This document shows, one piece after another, positions 12,426 to 22,664 of a DNA stretch of 64,000 bases. Position 1 is the first letter of the stretch. Each line of letters begins with the position of its first letter. The notes under the pieces are model-generated. The model made no database searches and had not been told where the DNA came from. It saw nothing but the letters and a program-made list of their open reading frames with translations. This stretch comes from Austropuccinia psidii (lineage: Eukaryota > Basidiomycota > Pucciniomycetes > Pucciniales > Sphaerophragmiaceae). The DNA is taken from NCBI GenBank assembly GCA_023105745.1, contig JALGQZ010000001.1, positions 63,003,437-63,067,436 on the forward strand, given 5' to 3'. The translations under genes and the position numbers were made by a program.

Positions 12426-14216
12426 TGTAAGCTGTGGATATGAAACATTGATTAAAAATCAAGTACTTTTCCTGTCCTCAAAATTTGTATAAGGTAAAAT
12501 ATGATTGAAAAATAGTATGAAATAGTATTTTTAGGAGAAAACACACCAATTTTATTGTTGTTAAATTTATAAGTATAAAAAAATAATATTATAAAGATTT
12601 ATTGTTTTACCAACAATAAAAATTTATCCAAAAATACTCTACAAGAGATATTTAAGGCTACAAAAGAAATTTCTTCAAGAGCAATTTCAATTGGAATTAA
12701 TTGAGCAAAGAACTGCAAGCAATTAATTAAAGAAAAAAGTCTTTAAAAAGGTATTTAAAGAGAAAACACGCCCAAAAGTGACCAGAGTGAGTTTGGAAAC
12801 AAAGTGACAAAGTTAACAGTGATGAAAGATGCTTTAATTCACTTGTGGGGTGGTTCAAGGGGTGAAAATGATTATAAGAGTTAGAAACAATGATTATGAT
12901 GACTTTTTAACATGGTTAAAAGTTTTAAAATGATATAAAAAGGGTGGTTGGAATCTTTTATTGATTGGTTTAACAGTGTTTAAACTAATTATAAAAGGAA
13001 AATATTCTAACATTAAGAGAAAAGTGGGGCAAAGAAGACATTCTTTTATATTAATCAATTTTCTTACTACAAAATTAAAATTTACTCTTTTCAGTCGTGA
13101 AAAACAATCTGACAACAGAAAATCCAATTATGGCATCATTGAACCCTGTTTTAGACCCAAAAGGGCTGATTTTAGCCATTTTAGACCCTCAAATCAGCCA
13201 TTACTATAGTAATACCTGGCCTAGAGCCTTCAAAACACGTAATAATGTGTGTAAGAGACGTAGAAAACCGTTAAAAATGTTTTTACTAAGATTGCTTTAA
13301 CTTAAGGGTAGCTTTACCCTCCTGGAAACAGTCAAAGCAGCCCTGGTTGGTATCAAAACCTCATTATCAATTGAGACACAGACCCTGTGACTCAATTCCA
13401 GGCAAAAAGTGATGAACATTTGCATGGATTTTGACATCCCACACTTGTCAGCAAGGATTTTGGGGGTCTGGCTGACCCTTGGAGCTAGAGTACCTTTCCC
13501 CCCCAGAATTAATCTTTCCAATTTATTTTCTCTTTAATTCCTCATCATGTAATACACTTGTAATCTACACATACAATTCAATTGAGGTTTACAGTACACA
13601 AATGTAAGAATTAATACCTCATATTCAAATCACAGCTCACTTATGTAATACACATGCACATTTTGAAATCTTAATTGAAAATACTTCAATTCCTCATAGC
13701 TTCTAAGCTAAACACAACACCTCAATTTTAGCACAAAAATTGATTGTTGACACCGCATGTGGTGTGAATTCAATTAAGGCTTTGAGTATTTTCAACTTTT
13801 GTACAGAAAATACTAAAAACTTAATTTGAGCTTATTCAGAGTTGAGTTACAGAAAGTTTACCCAGAGGTGACCCCACCTTATTATTTGTGAAGTGATTTG
13901 CTTATGTTTATTTATTGGATAAAAATCTATAATATATTTCATGTAACCTTTTACCAAAAATATTTTAATTTCACTAATTTTATTAAAAATTCATTTTTAC
14001 TTAATTTTTTTAAGTAAAAATGTATTTTCATAATTTTAAAATTTAATGTAATTTTTATTTTAAATTATAATTAAAATTTTATTTTTGTATATAAATTTGT
14101 ATTTGTATTTCAATTTTTATTTTGATAATATAAATAACTTCATTTTTATTTATATTTGTATCTTACTTTGTTATTTGTGGTCTTTTGGGTATATGAAAAT
14201 ACCTCTAAGGCTCACA
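12426..14216 (-). repeat. Solo LTR of the element D family
   Basis: The reverse complement of the element D LTR is recognisable over its whole length. The end near 12426 (TGTAAGCTGTGGATATGAAA) corresponds to the LTR 3' terminus, and the end at 14216 (CCTCTAAGGCTCACA) to the 5' terminus. The length is 1791 bp against 1838 bp in the intact element. It is flanked by AAATG on both sides with no internal region, so it arose by LTR-LTR recombination after integration. Divergence from the D LTRs is far greater than between the two D LTRs, so it is an old insertion. The TATA-like ATTCTTTTATA (near 13037-13047) is kept. Confidence 0.92.
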
Positions 14217-14221
14217 AAATG
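14217..14221. repeat. Target duplication AAATG, right
   Basis: Exact copy of 12421-12425, marking the right edge of the solo LTR. Confidence 0.85.
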
Positions 14222-15285
14222 CTTATATCAAAACATAAACCAATGTCTATTCATATCCCCAATATGAATCTCCATAATCATAATCATAAACAAGCTGCTT
14301 TGATTCCTTTATTAATCTTTTTTCCAGAATGCCTTCTCCTTTTATTTTCTGTCATTCTCCTTTGTTCAATTCCAAATAAAATACTTTTCAAATTTTTATT
14401 GAAATTGATTCATTAAAATTACCAGGTTAATCATCATTAATTCCATAATTTGATCCAGATTCCCAAAAATTCCTCATCAAAATGGGTTATACTGCTTTAG
14501 AAGCCCATAGCCTTTGGTGTAATAATTGGCAAGCTCCAAGGTGAAGGCCTCTTCAAAATTGCAGACTTATTAGCTATGGGGGTATTTCCAATTGAATATT
14601 CATTTGAGCCATCATGGGCGTAATTATTCCCAATACTAAAGTCTTTATCATAATCTTACATATGGGCTTGATAATCACCCCTTCAATAATCCCACAATTA
14701 AAATAAGAGGAACCCCCATTCCCACTCATTTAATAAGCCCCACCACCTTTCTCAATTGATCTTCCACTTACTTTGCTTTCATCCTTTTAATTTTCATTGT
14801 TCTCTTGCATTATATGACAAGATTTTGAATCCTTACCCATAAATGCATTATAACACACATTATCAGAATTTATTTTCCTAATAAATTTGAAAGAATAAAA
14901 TGAATAATACATATAAATAACCCAGTATAAGTAGTTATACTCAGAGGTGCACACATCAGCCAAAATATGATGGATTCCTCTCTCCTGATCATGCAATACC
15001 TTTATTTCTGTAGCATTCAATGAATCCTTAATTTTATTAATTGGTTTGGAAAAAAGTGAGATTGATATGATGATCACATAGTCAATTTCAATAATCTTAT
15101 ACCATAGGTGCCCATAAAATACTTATAGCTTCAATTAAAAGCTTCTAAAGCTATATCCTAAATGAAACTAAGTAAATCCATTTCCTTTTCCTATCATTTT
15201 GAAGTATTAAAACCAATAATATTTTACCTCTGAGAGCTATAATTAGTTTTCAGTTAGTCCATGAAAAACACAAGTACTTTCAGTT
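14222..15285. other. Unassigned sequence
   Basis: About 1.1 kb between the solo LTR and element B. The longest frame (14787-15077, minus) has no recognisable motif and no sign of being a gene. Confidence 0.5.
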
Positions 15286-16898
15286 TCTCTTGTGAGCCTT
15301 TGAGATATGACCCCATATCCAAAAATTACACAAAGGAAATTTACAATACTTATTTTAATAATAATAATTACAATTATTATCTTAATATAAGCAAAAATGC
15401 CATAAAAATGCATAAAATCTTGATTATCCCAGAAATCAATGAATACACATGTGGAGTAAATTATACAATTGTATTACCCATCAAACACTACATATATAAA
15501 AAATTTTATTTCATCAATGTAAAGTCAATAATTACTGAGATAACCTGAATATATGCACTTTTATGAGCAGCACATATATTCATGGTTTTTACCTCATATC
15601 TCTCAAATTATGCATGGTAAATAGTTGATCCAAAAATAAAGATACCATTAAATAACTTGAAAAGTAAAGATATAAGTTTTATTTGACAAGCTGTAAATAA
15701 GGTTATAACTTACAAGGGTTTATTGAGAAAAAGAACAATAGCTGTTGAACACTTTAATTGAAAAGTAGTCCAAGCTTAAAAAAGGTGGATATTCAGATTA
15801 TAATATCTCATATGTGAATAATGATTTAATTTTCATCACTATATTCATGGTATGACCCCCTGAAATTATGGTTTGAAGTTTTAAATAGGAAATTTCAACA
15901 GAAATGATGAGCTACAAGAAAAATCATCAAAAATACAGTTTTGATGATCTAATAAAATGATCTTGGCAGCTTAGTAAGAAAATGCCAATATATGAGAATT
16001 AACTCTTATAATTTCCTTAGCATAAATAACTCAAAAGGTATCAATGATCAAAGTTAGAGCTTAAAAATGATCATTTATGATCACACACTGTAATCTTATT
16101 TTACATTTAACAGATATATAAGTAATCAAACTGGTAAATATTGGCATATTGTGATTAATACTAATAGAGTACACCAATTTTAGCCTTTTGCAAAGCCTAT
16201 CATTTCAGAAAACTTAGAGTTACAGTGATAGCTCTGAATAATGGCAAAATATTGAGATAAGAAGGCTTAATTATGATGTAATCATCATCAAACCTTAAAT
16301 AACTAATCAATTCCAGTGGATACCATCAGTAAGAATTTACTAGAAGCCTTCTGGACTCTAGAAGGGAGGCTTTTACTATAAAGAGAGCTCTTTTTCCTCT
16401 ATTTCCCCCCAGATGCATCAAAAACAATAAAAACATTAAATCAAAAGTTAATCTATTTATCATTTTTATATAAATTCAGCATATTATTAAAAAGCAAAGA
16501 TCATTGCTGATATAATCTCCAGCTTTGTTGTAGTTCACTAAATATTTTGTTTTTTTAGATTATATTTAAAATCTCCAATTACACATAAACTCAGGAATGT
16601 TTGTAATTTCTTTTATTTTCCTTTTTAAACACAAATTTAAGAAGTTTGATTTACATTTTTGGCCCAAAAGTATCCAAAGGTATTATATCAAGTGTTAAAA
16701 GTAGGTTATTTCCTTTTTTTATGATAATTTTCTCTTTATTATCATTTTGCATACCTCTTTTATCAATATAAATAGTATTTATATGAATATATAAATTTAA
16801 CATTAGCAATATTATTGCTATAAATTGGTTTTTATTATCAAATGAAAACTTATTGTGCATTTATCATTTGATGGTAAAAATAATAAATTGCCATAAAT

Positions 16899-16904
16899 AT
16901 ATTA
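16899..16904. repeat. Target duplication ATATTA, left (MULE copy 1)
   Basis: ATATTA is repeated at 18190-18195. The uninterrupted equivalent in the 3' LTR near 23667-23690 (CATAAATATATTAATTATC) contains it once, confirming a 6-bp target duplication. Confidence 0.9.
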
Positions 16905-18189
16905 AGGGTATTGGTAAAAACACATACTTTTATGGTAAAAACACGTAAGGGGTGGTTTTTAAATGAAATCTGGCTATTTATGGCATTTCTGATGCCATTA
17001 ATTCCATTAATGGCATTATCAATGCAACAAAGGGCATTATTGATTCCATAGATTGCATTGTTAATTCCACAAATGGAATTTTTAATGCCACAAATGGCAT
17101 TATAAGTTCCATCAATTGCATTGTTAATTCCACAAATGGGATTGTTAATGACATAAATGGAATTAACAATTCAATTTATGGAATCAATAATTTAAGGCCA
17201 TTAACAATGGAATGCATGACCTTAAAAATGCCATAAATGGCATTGTTAATGTCATTTTTGGCCTTAACAATGCCACAAATGGCATTATTAATTCCATAAA
17301 TGGCCTTGTTAATGCCACAAATGGGATGTTTAATGCCATAAATGGCATTATTAATTCCCTCAATGGAATTTTTAATGCCATTTATGGTATTGTTAAGGCC
17401 ATTCATGCCATTGTTGAGGCCATTAGGGGAATTTTTAAGGCCATAAATGACATTAACAATACCATTTATGGCATTTTTAAGGCCATTAATTCCATTGTTA
17501 ATGGCCTTAAAAATGGCATAGTTAATGCCATAAGTGGCATTGTTAAGGCCATACAATTACATTTATGGCATTGCTTTAATTCCAATTATGCCAATACTAT
17601 GGCCATAAATAGCATCCATATGTCATTCTTGATGCCATTTATGGCACCTTTGATATCATAAATGGCACTTTTAATTCCACAAATGGAATTTCAACTTACA
17701 ATCCTCATAAATTACATTTGTCATTCAATCAATGTCATAAATGGCATTTTCAAGTTGATCACAAACATGAAAAAAAACATAAAAAAGGGACTTTTTGGGC
17801 CTACAATTGTCCTGGCAAAAAAGTCCCCAAAGTTTGGGCTTCTGGTTTTTTATTCTCAAGATTTTGCCCTTAATTTTAACAAAGAAATTATGGAAATTAA
17901 TAAGTGTGAACATATATAATGGATTTTTTTAAAAAAAATAGGCCATTTTGCCAAATTGGCCAAAAACAATATTAAAAGATTTGTGGATATTTACATCCCA
18001 TGTCAGGAAAAATATGGCAAAAAAAATTAGAAAAAATCTCAAAACTGATCCTGAGGAATTTCTTTTGAAAAATAAGGTCACTTACATGTTTTTACCATAA
18101 ACCTATGTGTTTTTTGGCCATAAATTGGTAAAAACGCGTAAGTTCTTGGTAAAAACATGTAAGGGCTTACATGTGTTTACCAACACCCT
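16905..18189. mobile_element. MULE-derived element copy 1 with palindromic array
   Basis: A 1285-bp insertion in the 5' LTR of element B. Its ends are inverted repeats: AGGGTATTGGTAAAAACACA on the left and the complement of AGGGTGTTGGTAAACACATG on the right. It is flanked by ATATTA on both sides. The last 430 bp (from about 17760) align with the right end of the coding MULE copy 3 (40800-41207), linking it to that family. The coding interior is replaced by an array of 21-bp palindromic units. It has no transposase and would have to be mobilised in trans by a family relative. Confidence 0.9.
16974..17760. repeat. 21-bp palindromic tandem array 1
   Basis: About 37 diverged units with a 21-bp period. 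A typical unit is AATGCCATAAATGGCATT plus a 3-bp spacer, for example at 17332-17349. The next unit at 17353-17370 (AATTCCCTCAATGGAATT) starts exactly 21 bp later and carries the alternative stem AATTCC/GGAATT. Each unit is an inverted repeat, so both strands read as heptapeptides of the type NAINGII. That explains long stop-free frames on both strands (17212-17661 plus, 17176-17556 minus), which are not credible proteins. Confidence 0.92.
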
Positions 18190-18195
18190 ATATTA
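18190..18195. repeat. Target duplication ATATTA, right (MULE copy 1)
   Basis: Exact copy of 16899-16904. Confidence 0.9.
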
Positions 18196-18396
18196 ATTAT
18201 CAAATATTAATATATTTATTTTTATTATATTATTTTATTTATTTCAATATTATATATATATTTATGCCATAATTATAGTATTTCTTTATTATTATAATTA
18301 TTTTGAATCTTATCCATTATTTTAATAAGGAAATTCAGAGTACAATAAGTAGGATATTAGTAATATCTACTGATTGCATCATAGTCAATACTTAAA

Positions 18397-18420
18397 TTTG
18401 GTGGCCTGACCCTGATATTT
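18397..18420 (+). promoter_or_regulatory. Element B primer-binding block
   Basis: TTTGGTGGCCTGACCCTGAT directly follows the LTR. The same place holds TTTGGGGGCCTGGCCATGAT in C and TTTGGGGGCCCAGCCGTGAT in D, so the block is conserved. By position it is the tRNA primer-binding site. The tRNA identity cannot be settled by eye. Confidence 0.6.
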
Positions 18421-18645
18421 ACTTAAAAGACCATTGAAAAGATTCAAATTGGGCTTATCCAATAATAGATTATACTTATAATCATAGAGTTATATAATAA
18501 TCTTATATTTTTTGATTTTCAAAGCTATTGAGACATCTGGAAAGCAATTATACTGGCTTACACATGGTTTTGTACATCCTTAGACTTGCAAGAAATTTCC
18601 TTGAGTGAGTTTAGTGATTGAAAAACCAATTTATGAATTCAAAAT

Positions 18646-18651
18646 AAATTA
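18646..18651. repeat. Target duplication AAATTA, left (MULE copy 2)
   Basis: AAATTA is repeated exactly at 19276-19281 on the other side of copy 2. Confidence 0.88.
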
Positions 18652-19275
18652 AGGGTGTTGGTAAACCCGCATAAGATTTTAGTAAAAACATGTAAGCCCT
18701 TATGTGTTTTGACTAAAAACTTCGTGTCTTTACCATCAATTGGTAAGAACATGTAATTGTATGGTAAAAAGACATAAGGGGTGCTTTTTAAATGAAATAT
18801 GGCTATTTATGGCATTTTTAAGGCCATTTATGGCATTATTAATGCCATTTATGGCATTTTGAAGGTTATTGATGGCATTATTAATGCCATAAATGGAAAT
18901 ATCAATTTAATAGAGGGACATATTAATGCCATAAATGGAATTATAGATTCAATAAAGGCAACTATTAATGCTATAAATGGCATTTTTCATGCCACAAATG
19001 GCATTGTTAATGCCATAAATAGAATTATTAATTCCATCAATGAAATTGTTAATTCCATTTATGGTATTTTTAAGGCCATTCATGCCATTTATGGCATGGT
19101 TAAGGCCACAAATGACATTAAAAATTCCATAAATGGAATTTTTAATGTCATTTATAGCCTTGAAAATTCCATAAATGGCATTGTTATTGCCATTTTTGGC
19201 CTTGACCTGTTGAGTAAAAACATGTAAGGGCTTACGTGTTTTTACTAAACGCTTACATGGTTTTACCAACACCCT
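18652..19275. mobile_element. MULE-derived element copy 2 with palindromic array
   Basis: A 624-bp insertion in the leader of element B. Its ends are AGGGTGTTGGTAAACCCGCA and the complement of AGGGTGTTGGTAAAACCATG. It is flanked by AAATTA on both sides. It repeats the layout of copy 1: terminal repeat, several GGTAAAAACATGTAA-type subterminal motifs, the junction TTTTTAAATGAAAT, a palindromic array, then subterminal motifs in the opposite orientation. It lacks the 430-bp MULE-derived right flank of copy 1, so the two are distinct derivatives rather than simple duplicates. Confidence 0.9.
18793..19210. repeat. 21-bp palindromic tandem array 2
   Basis: About 20 units of the same near-palindrome as array 1 (ATGCCATAAATGGCAT and variants with AATTCC/GGAATT stems). 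It again creates stop-free frames on both strands (18799-19227 plus, 18949-19272 minus) with a heptapeptide periodicity. Unit order differs from array 1. Confidence 0.9.
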
Positions 19276-19281
19276 AAATTA
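19276..19281. repeat. Target duplication AAATTA, right (MULE copy 2)
   Basis: Exact copy of 18646-18651. Confidence 0.88.
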
Positions 19282-19417
19282 ATATCATAATTAAATTTTA
19301 AAAATAAGCATATTAATTTTTCTTTTATCTCTAAAAATAAGAATAAAAAAATAAATAAAAAACCATTTTTATTACTTTTTATTCATTTCTATTGTTAATT
19401 TCTCTTATTTTAAGAGG

Positions 19418-19425
19418 TATAAAAG
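19418..19425 (+). promoter_or_regulatory. TATAAAAG motif in element B leader
   Basis: TATAAAAG about 80 bp upstream of the candidate splice acceptor of ORF1. The same motif lies at the equivalent place in element C (50291-50298, minus) within an otherwise diverged leader. It could be an internal TATA box or simply a conserved leader block. Confidence 0.3.
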
Positions 19426-19506
19426 GAGTTTTTACATGGAAATTGCCATATATTCTCAAAAATGACACTTTTTATGAGAAGACTCATATTTATTTGTCTT
19501 TTTTAG

Positions 19507-20425
19507 TGTTTTTAGACAGCCCAACAGAGGACAATAAGACAACTGTCAAAAGATTAGCAGAAGAAACTTTTCCAAGTTTTCCAACAGCTGGTGTCAATAA
19601 GAAAAGAAAAGCTAAGAAGTTAGTTTTTCCAGGACCCACTGTTCAGGACCCTGAAGGTCAGTACCTCTCTTGAAATTGCCATGAAATGAATTTTTATTTG
19701 TTCTGAAATCTTTTTTTTCTTATTTTTCAATATGACTACTAGAAGAGAATCCCAATACTCCATCCAATCAGATGGAGGTGGACTCAGAGGTATAAATGAT
19801 CCCAAAAAAGGGAAAAGAAAGGGCAAAATACCCAGTGAAACATAACCCACATAAGGAAGTCCCATACCCCAAAGGCAAGTCTCATAAATGCCTATAATCT
19901 CTGAACCAGAGTTGAAACTAAGTATGAGTAATTCCAAAAAAGACAAATCACATTCAGAGAGCTAAAATACACATATATATGAGCCAGTAAAAGTAGTATT
20001 ACATGTTGTGCAAGGACAAAGATTGGAAAATGTTTCCACAAATGCACCAATTAGTGATAAACTCCTGGCACATTCTCAAAAGCTTCCTCAAAGAGGATGA
20101 AGTAGTTAGATACTCCAATGGATGGAATCCCCTACCATATAAACCTCAAATCAAAAACATAAAGGACTGGCACAACAAAAAGAGGGAGACAAGCAAGCAA
20201 GAAGTCCCAGTAGCTTCTACCAGAAAGCCACAAGCCAGTCAGCCTCCCCAAGATGGAAAGAAGAACAAGAAAACAAACAGGAGGAAACTATATTGCCAAA
20301 TTTTCAGAATCCCAATAATCCAAAAGGATGCCATGGAAAATGTCCTCAACATGGCCAGAACATTAATGGAATTCAAAGACAAAGCTGAAAAAAGAATGAG
20401 AAAACCCCATTTCCCAAAGAAATAA
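19507..20425 (+). pseudogene. Element B ORF1 (spliced, decayed)
   Basis: Counterpart of ORF1 in elements D and C. Candidate exon 1 is 19507-19656, after TTTTTTAG and starting TGTTTTTAGAC; it ends CCTGAAG before donor GTCAGT. Exon 2 starts at 19743 after ACTACTAG and ends at 19874 in CCCAAAG before GCAAGT, a GC-type donor also present in C. Exon 3 holds the frame 20003-20425 with KDKDWKMFPQMHQL and the conserved C-terminal IQKDAMENVLNMARTLMEF. Exon phases equal those of C and D. A stop in exon 2 (after SEV) and a decayed second acceptor show that this copy is dead. Function unknown; the C-terminal helix is rich in charged residues. Confidence 0.6.
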
Positions 20426-21835
20426 CTTTGTCTCCTGATGTTGTGAGTACTTCAACAGATATTGAAAATAGTATATTACCTCTAAGAGAAAATAAAAATA
20501 ACTTATTAACCTTGAATAAATAAATAGTAGGTTATTATATTTGAAGAAATAAATAGTATCTCATTATCTTTAACACAAATTGTTGTACAAAATAAAAAAA
20601 ATAGACAGAATTAGATCTATGATTAAAAATAATGAACCAAGAGTCTTAATTGGCAATACTCAGGAATTAATAAAAGGACAAATATAATTGTATAAATAAA
20701 TAAGAGTTATCAAAGAGAAAACTTTTACAATCAAGTATGACCAGAGTATTGACAAATGGACAGAAAACTTGAATAAATTAACTATTTCTGTTCAAATATT
20801 TGAAGAAAAGACTTCATCAAACCAAAAATTACTTCTAGAACACATAGAAAAAAAAATTGATAAAGCAAAAAATGAATCTTAAGGATAAAATTAAAATTAA
20901 AATAAGGCTTATTACTGAGAAAATGGATAAAATAATTGACGCTAACTTAAATATGCCAAAGTTATCAGCCCCATTTTCCCACATAAGAAGTCCTGTTAAG
21001 CCAAAAGAGGAGATAAAAAATCCCTCCATATCAGACTTAAGCCATCAACGCAACAATCAAATCTTAATTAAAGAAGAGCCTCAGCTTAAAGAATGGCCAA
21101 CATTCACAGGTGAAAGTGAATATGACTATATGTCATTTATTAAGACAATAGACATGTTGCAAGAGGATTATGCCATATCAGATGAATTAATTACTGAAAT
21201 ATTACATTCATTATTTGAGGAATATGCAAAGAAATTGTATTATGGCATAAGACAAAAAAAATGGAAAAATACCTGGTCTTGGTGGTAAGATGAAATAATC
21301 ACCAAGTGGGAAAATGATTCCTCAGAATACAGAATAGAAAATGCATTCAAAAATTCCTTCTTTGACTCAGATAAGGATAAAACTTGAACTTGGTTCTTAA
21401 AACAATTTGAAAGCTTAAATGCACTGTATCCAAGAATGTCACAAAAAATGGTTCACATGAGAATACTTAAAAAATGTGAAGAGAGAACCTCAACGTTCCC
21501 TGAGAAACAGGCACATAGAACCATGTTCCACAGAGGAGTAGATTAAGTCACTGGAATATATAGTTACAAGAGGAAAAAAGGTAGAACATGGAAAAAATTT
21601 GATATTAAAATTCCAAATAAACCATTTATTAAGAAAGATAAAATAAGAGAACTTTCCAAACCCCATACCTCCAACACCAATGAGCAGAGAAAATGCCATA
21701 AATGTGGTGGTATTGGAAAATTAGCCAATAATTCTCATAAAAAGGCAAAGATCTATGAAATTGTGGGAATAGCAGATCCCAATGACAAAGAAGAAGAATA
21801 TGATTATTAGGGAGACACTGAAGAATAATAAACAT
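20426..21835 (+). pseudogene. Element B gag capsid and zinc-knuckle remnant
   Basis: The frame 20857-21288 carries the capsid-like segment LKEWPTFTGESEYDYMSFI and QEDYAISDELITE, matching [16 protein letters not shown] in element D. A stop after NTWSWW breaks it. Further capsid pieces (NALYPRMSQKMVHMRILKKC) follow in other frames. The zinc knuckle near 21688 reads CHKCGGIGKLANNS: the histidine and last cysteine of CCHC have been lost. The upstream part (20430-20850) is the coiled-coil-like linker, full of stops. Confidence 0.75.
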
Positions 21836-21999
21836 CTTAAAGTGATGGAATCAATATAATTAATTCTCAAATTGATCATATTGATCTAATATATGAAGTA
21901 ATAGATATAAACTCAAACTTACCCCAAGTTGAAAAATCTACTACAAGCCTTACAAATATACAAAATGCCAAACTTCATAGAACCAAACCTTCAAAAGTA

Positions 22000-22317
22000 A
22001 TGGGATATACAGCTGGAAAATCAAACATCAGTATTGTTTTGGTAGAAAGCCAAGAGGGAAAATTAAACCTGGACACAGGGGCCTACTGCATATGTGTTGA
22101 GAAAAATTACTTGCAAAAGATTATACCAGATTGGGAAGAAAAACTCATACTAATACAAGGAGTTAAGCTTAGTAGTGCAAGTGAAAGCATGAAGCCCCTT
22201 GGAAAAATTGACTTAACACTAATTTTTCCCCACCCTTTACAATGTATAAAAGTGAAAGTAGAGTTTTTGGTGATGGGAAACTGTACTAGTAACTATTTTA
22301 TCTCTGGAAATGATTAA
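22000..22317 (+). pseudogene. Element B aspartic protease remnant
   Basis: An open frame of 105 codons starting MGYTAGKSNISIV, containing LDTGAYCICV (the Asp-Thr-Gly active site) and ending YFISGND before a stop. It aligns across the retropepsin domain of elements C and D, where the last motif is HFILGNDYL. The domain is nearly complete. It lies in the middle of a broken polyprotein, so it is part of a pseudogene rather than a gene. Confidence 0.75.
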
Positions 22318-22664
22318 TTATCAATCTATGGATAGATATCTAGAGCCAAAAAGACAGATATTTCACTTTAGGAGACAATAAAGGACAGAAATTTGGTTTT
22401 TCAAGCAACAAAAAACCAATTACTGTTATAAAAAATGAAAATAAAAGCTCATAAAAACAATTATTCATATGTGAACAGCTTATAGAGGCAGAATTCAATC
22501 AAGATCTAACAGAAAAATGAAATAAAAATTGATGGATCTCTCATATAAGTACAAAAGTGCCTTTGCAACTGACAAAGAACCACTAGGTTTTATCATTTCA
22601 CATGAGGTAGAAATTATTCTAACTTTGGAAAAGCCTTATCCACCACTTTTAAGAATACCAGCTT
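22318..22664 (+). pseudogene. Element B protease-RT linker, cut at the deletion
   Basis: Several frames cover the linker. One contains [18 protein letters not shown] and PYPPLLRIPA segments that introduce the RT in C and D. Sequence similarity to pol stops at CCAGCTTAAG near 22665 and LTR sequence follows, marking the internal deletion. Confidence 0.75.

Larger units (their letters stand above)
15291..18396 (+). repeat. Element B 5' LTR (interrupted)
   Basis: Begins TGTGAGCCTTTGAGATATGA, matching the LTR start of element C (TGTGAGCCTGTGAGATATGA). It ends at ACTTAAA where C has CCTTACA, directly before TTTGGTGGCC. Without the nested element and its 6-bp duplication the LTR would be about 1815 bp. 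It can be followed side by side with the partial 3' LTR at 22665-23849. Confidence 0.85.

Noticed and set aside
17176..17661. Long frames on both strands with repeating NAINGII-type heptapeptides, also at 18799-19272
   Set aside because: They follow from the 21-bp palindromic unit, which lacks stops in these frames on both strands. There is no other coding sign.
16974..17760. CRISPR-like regular repeat spacing
   Set aside because: Units are contiguous diverged palindromes without unique spacers, and the genome is eukaryotic.
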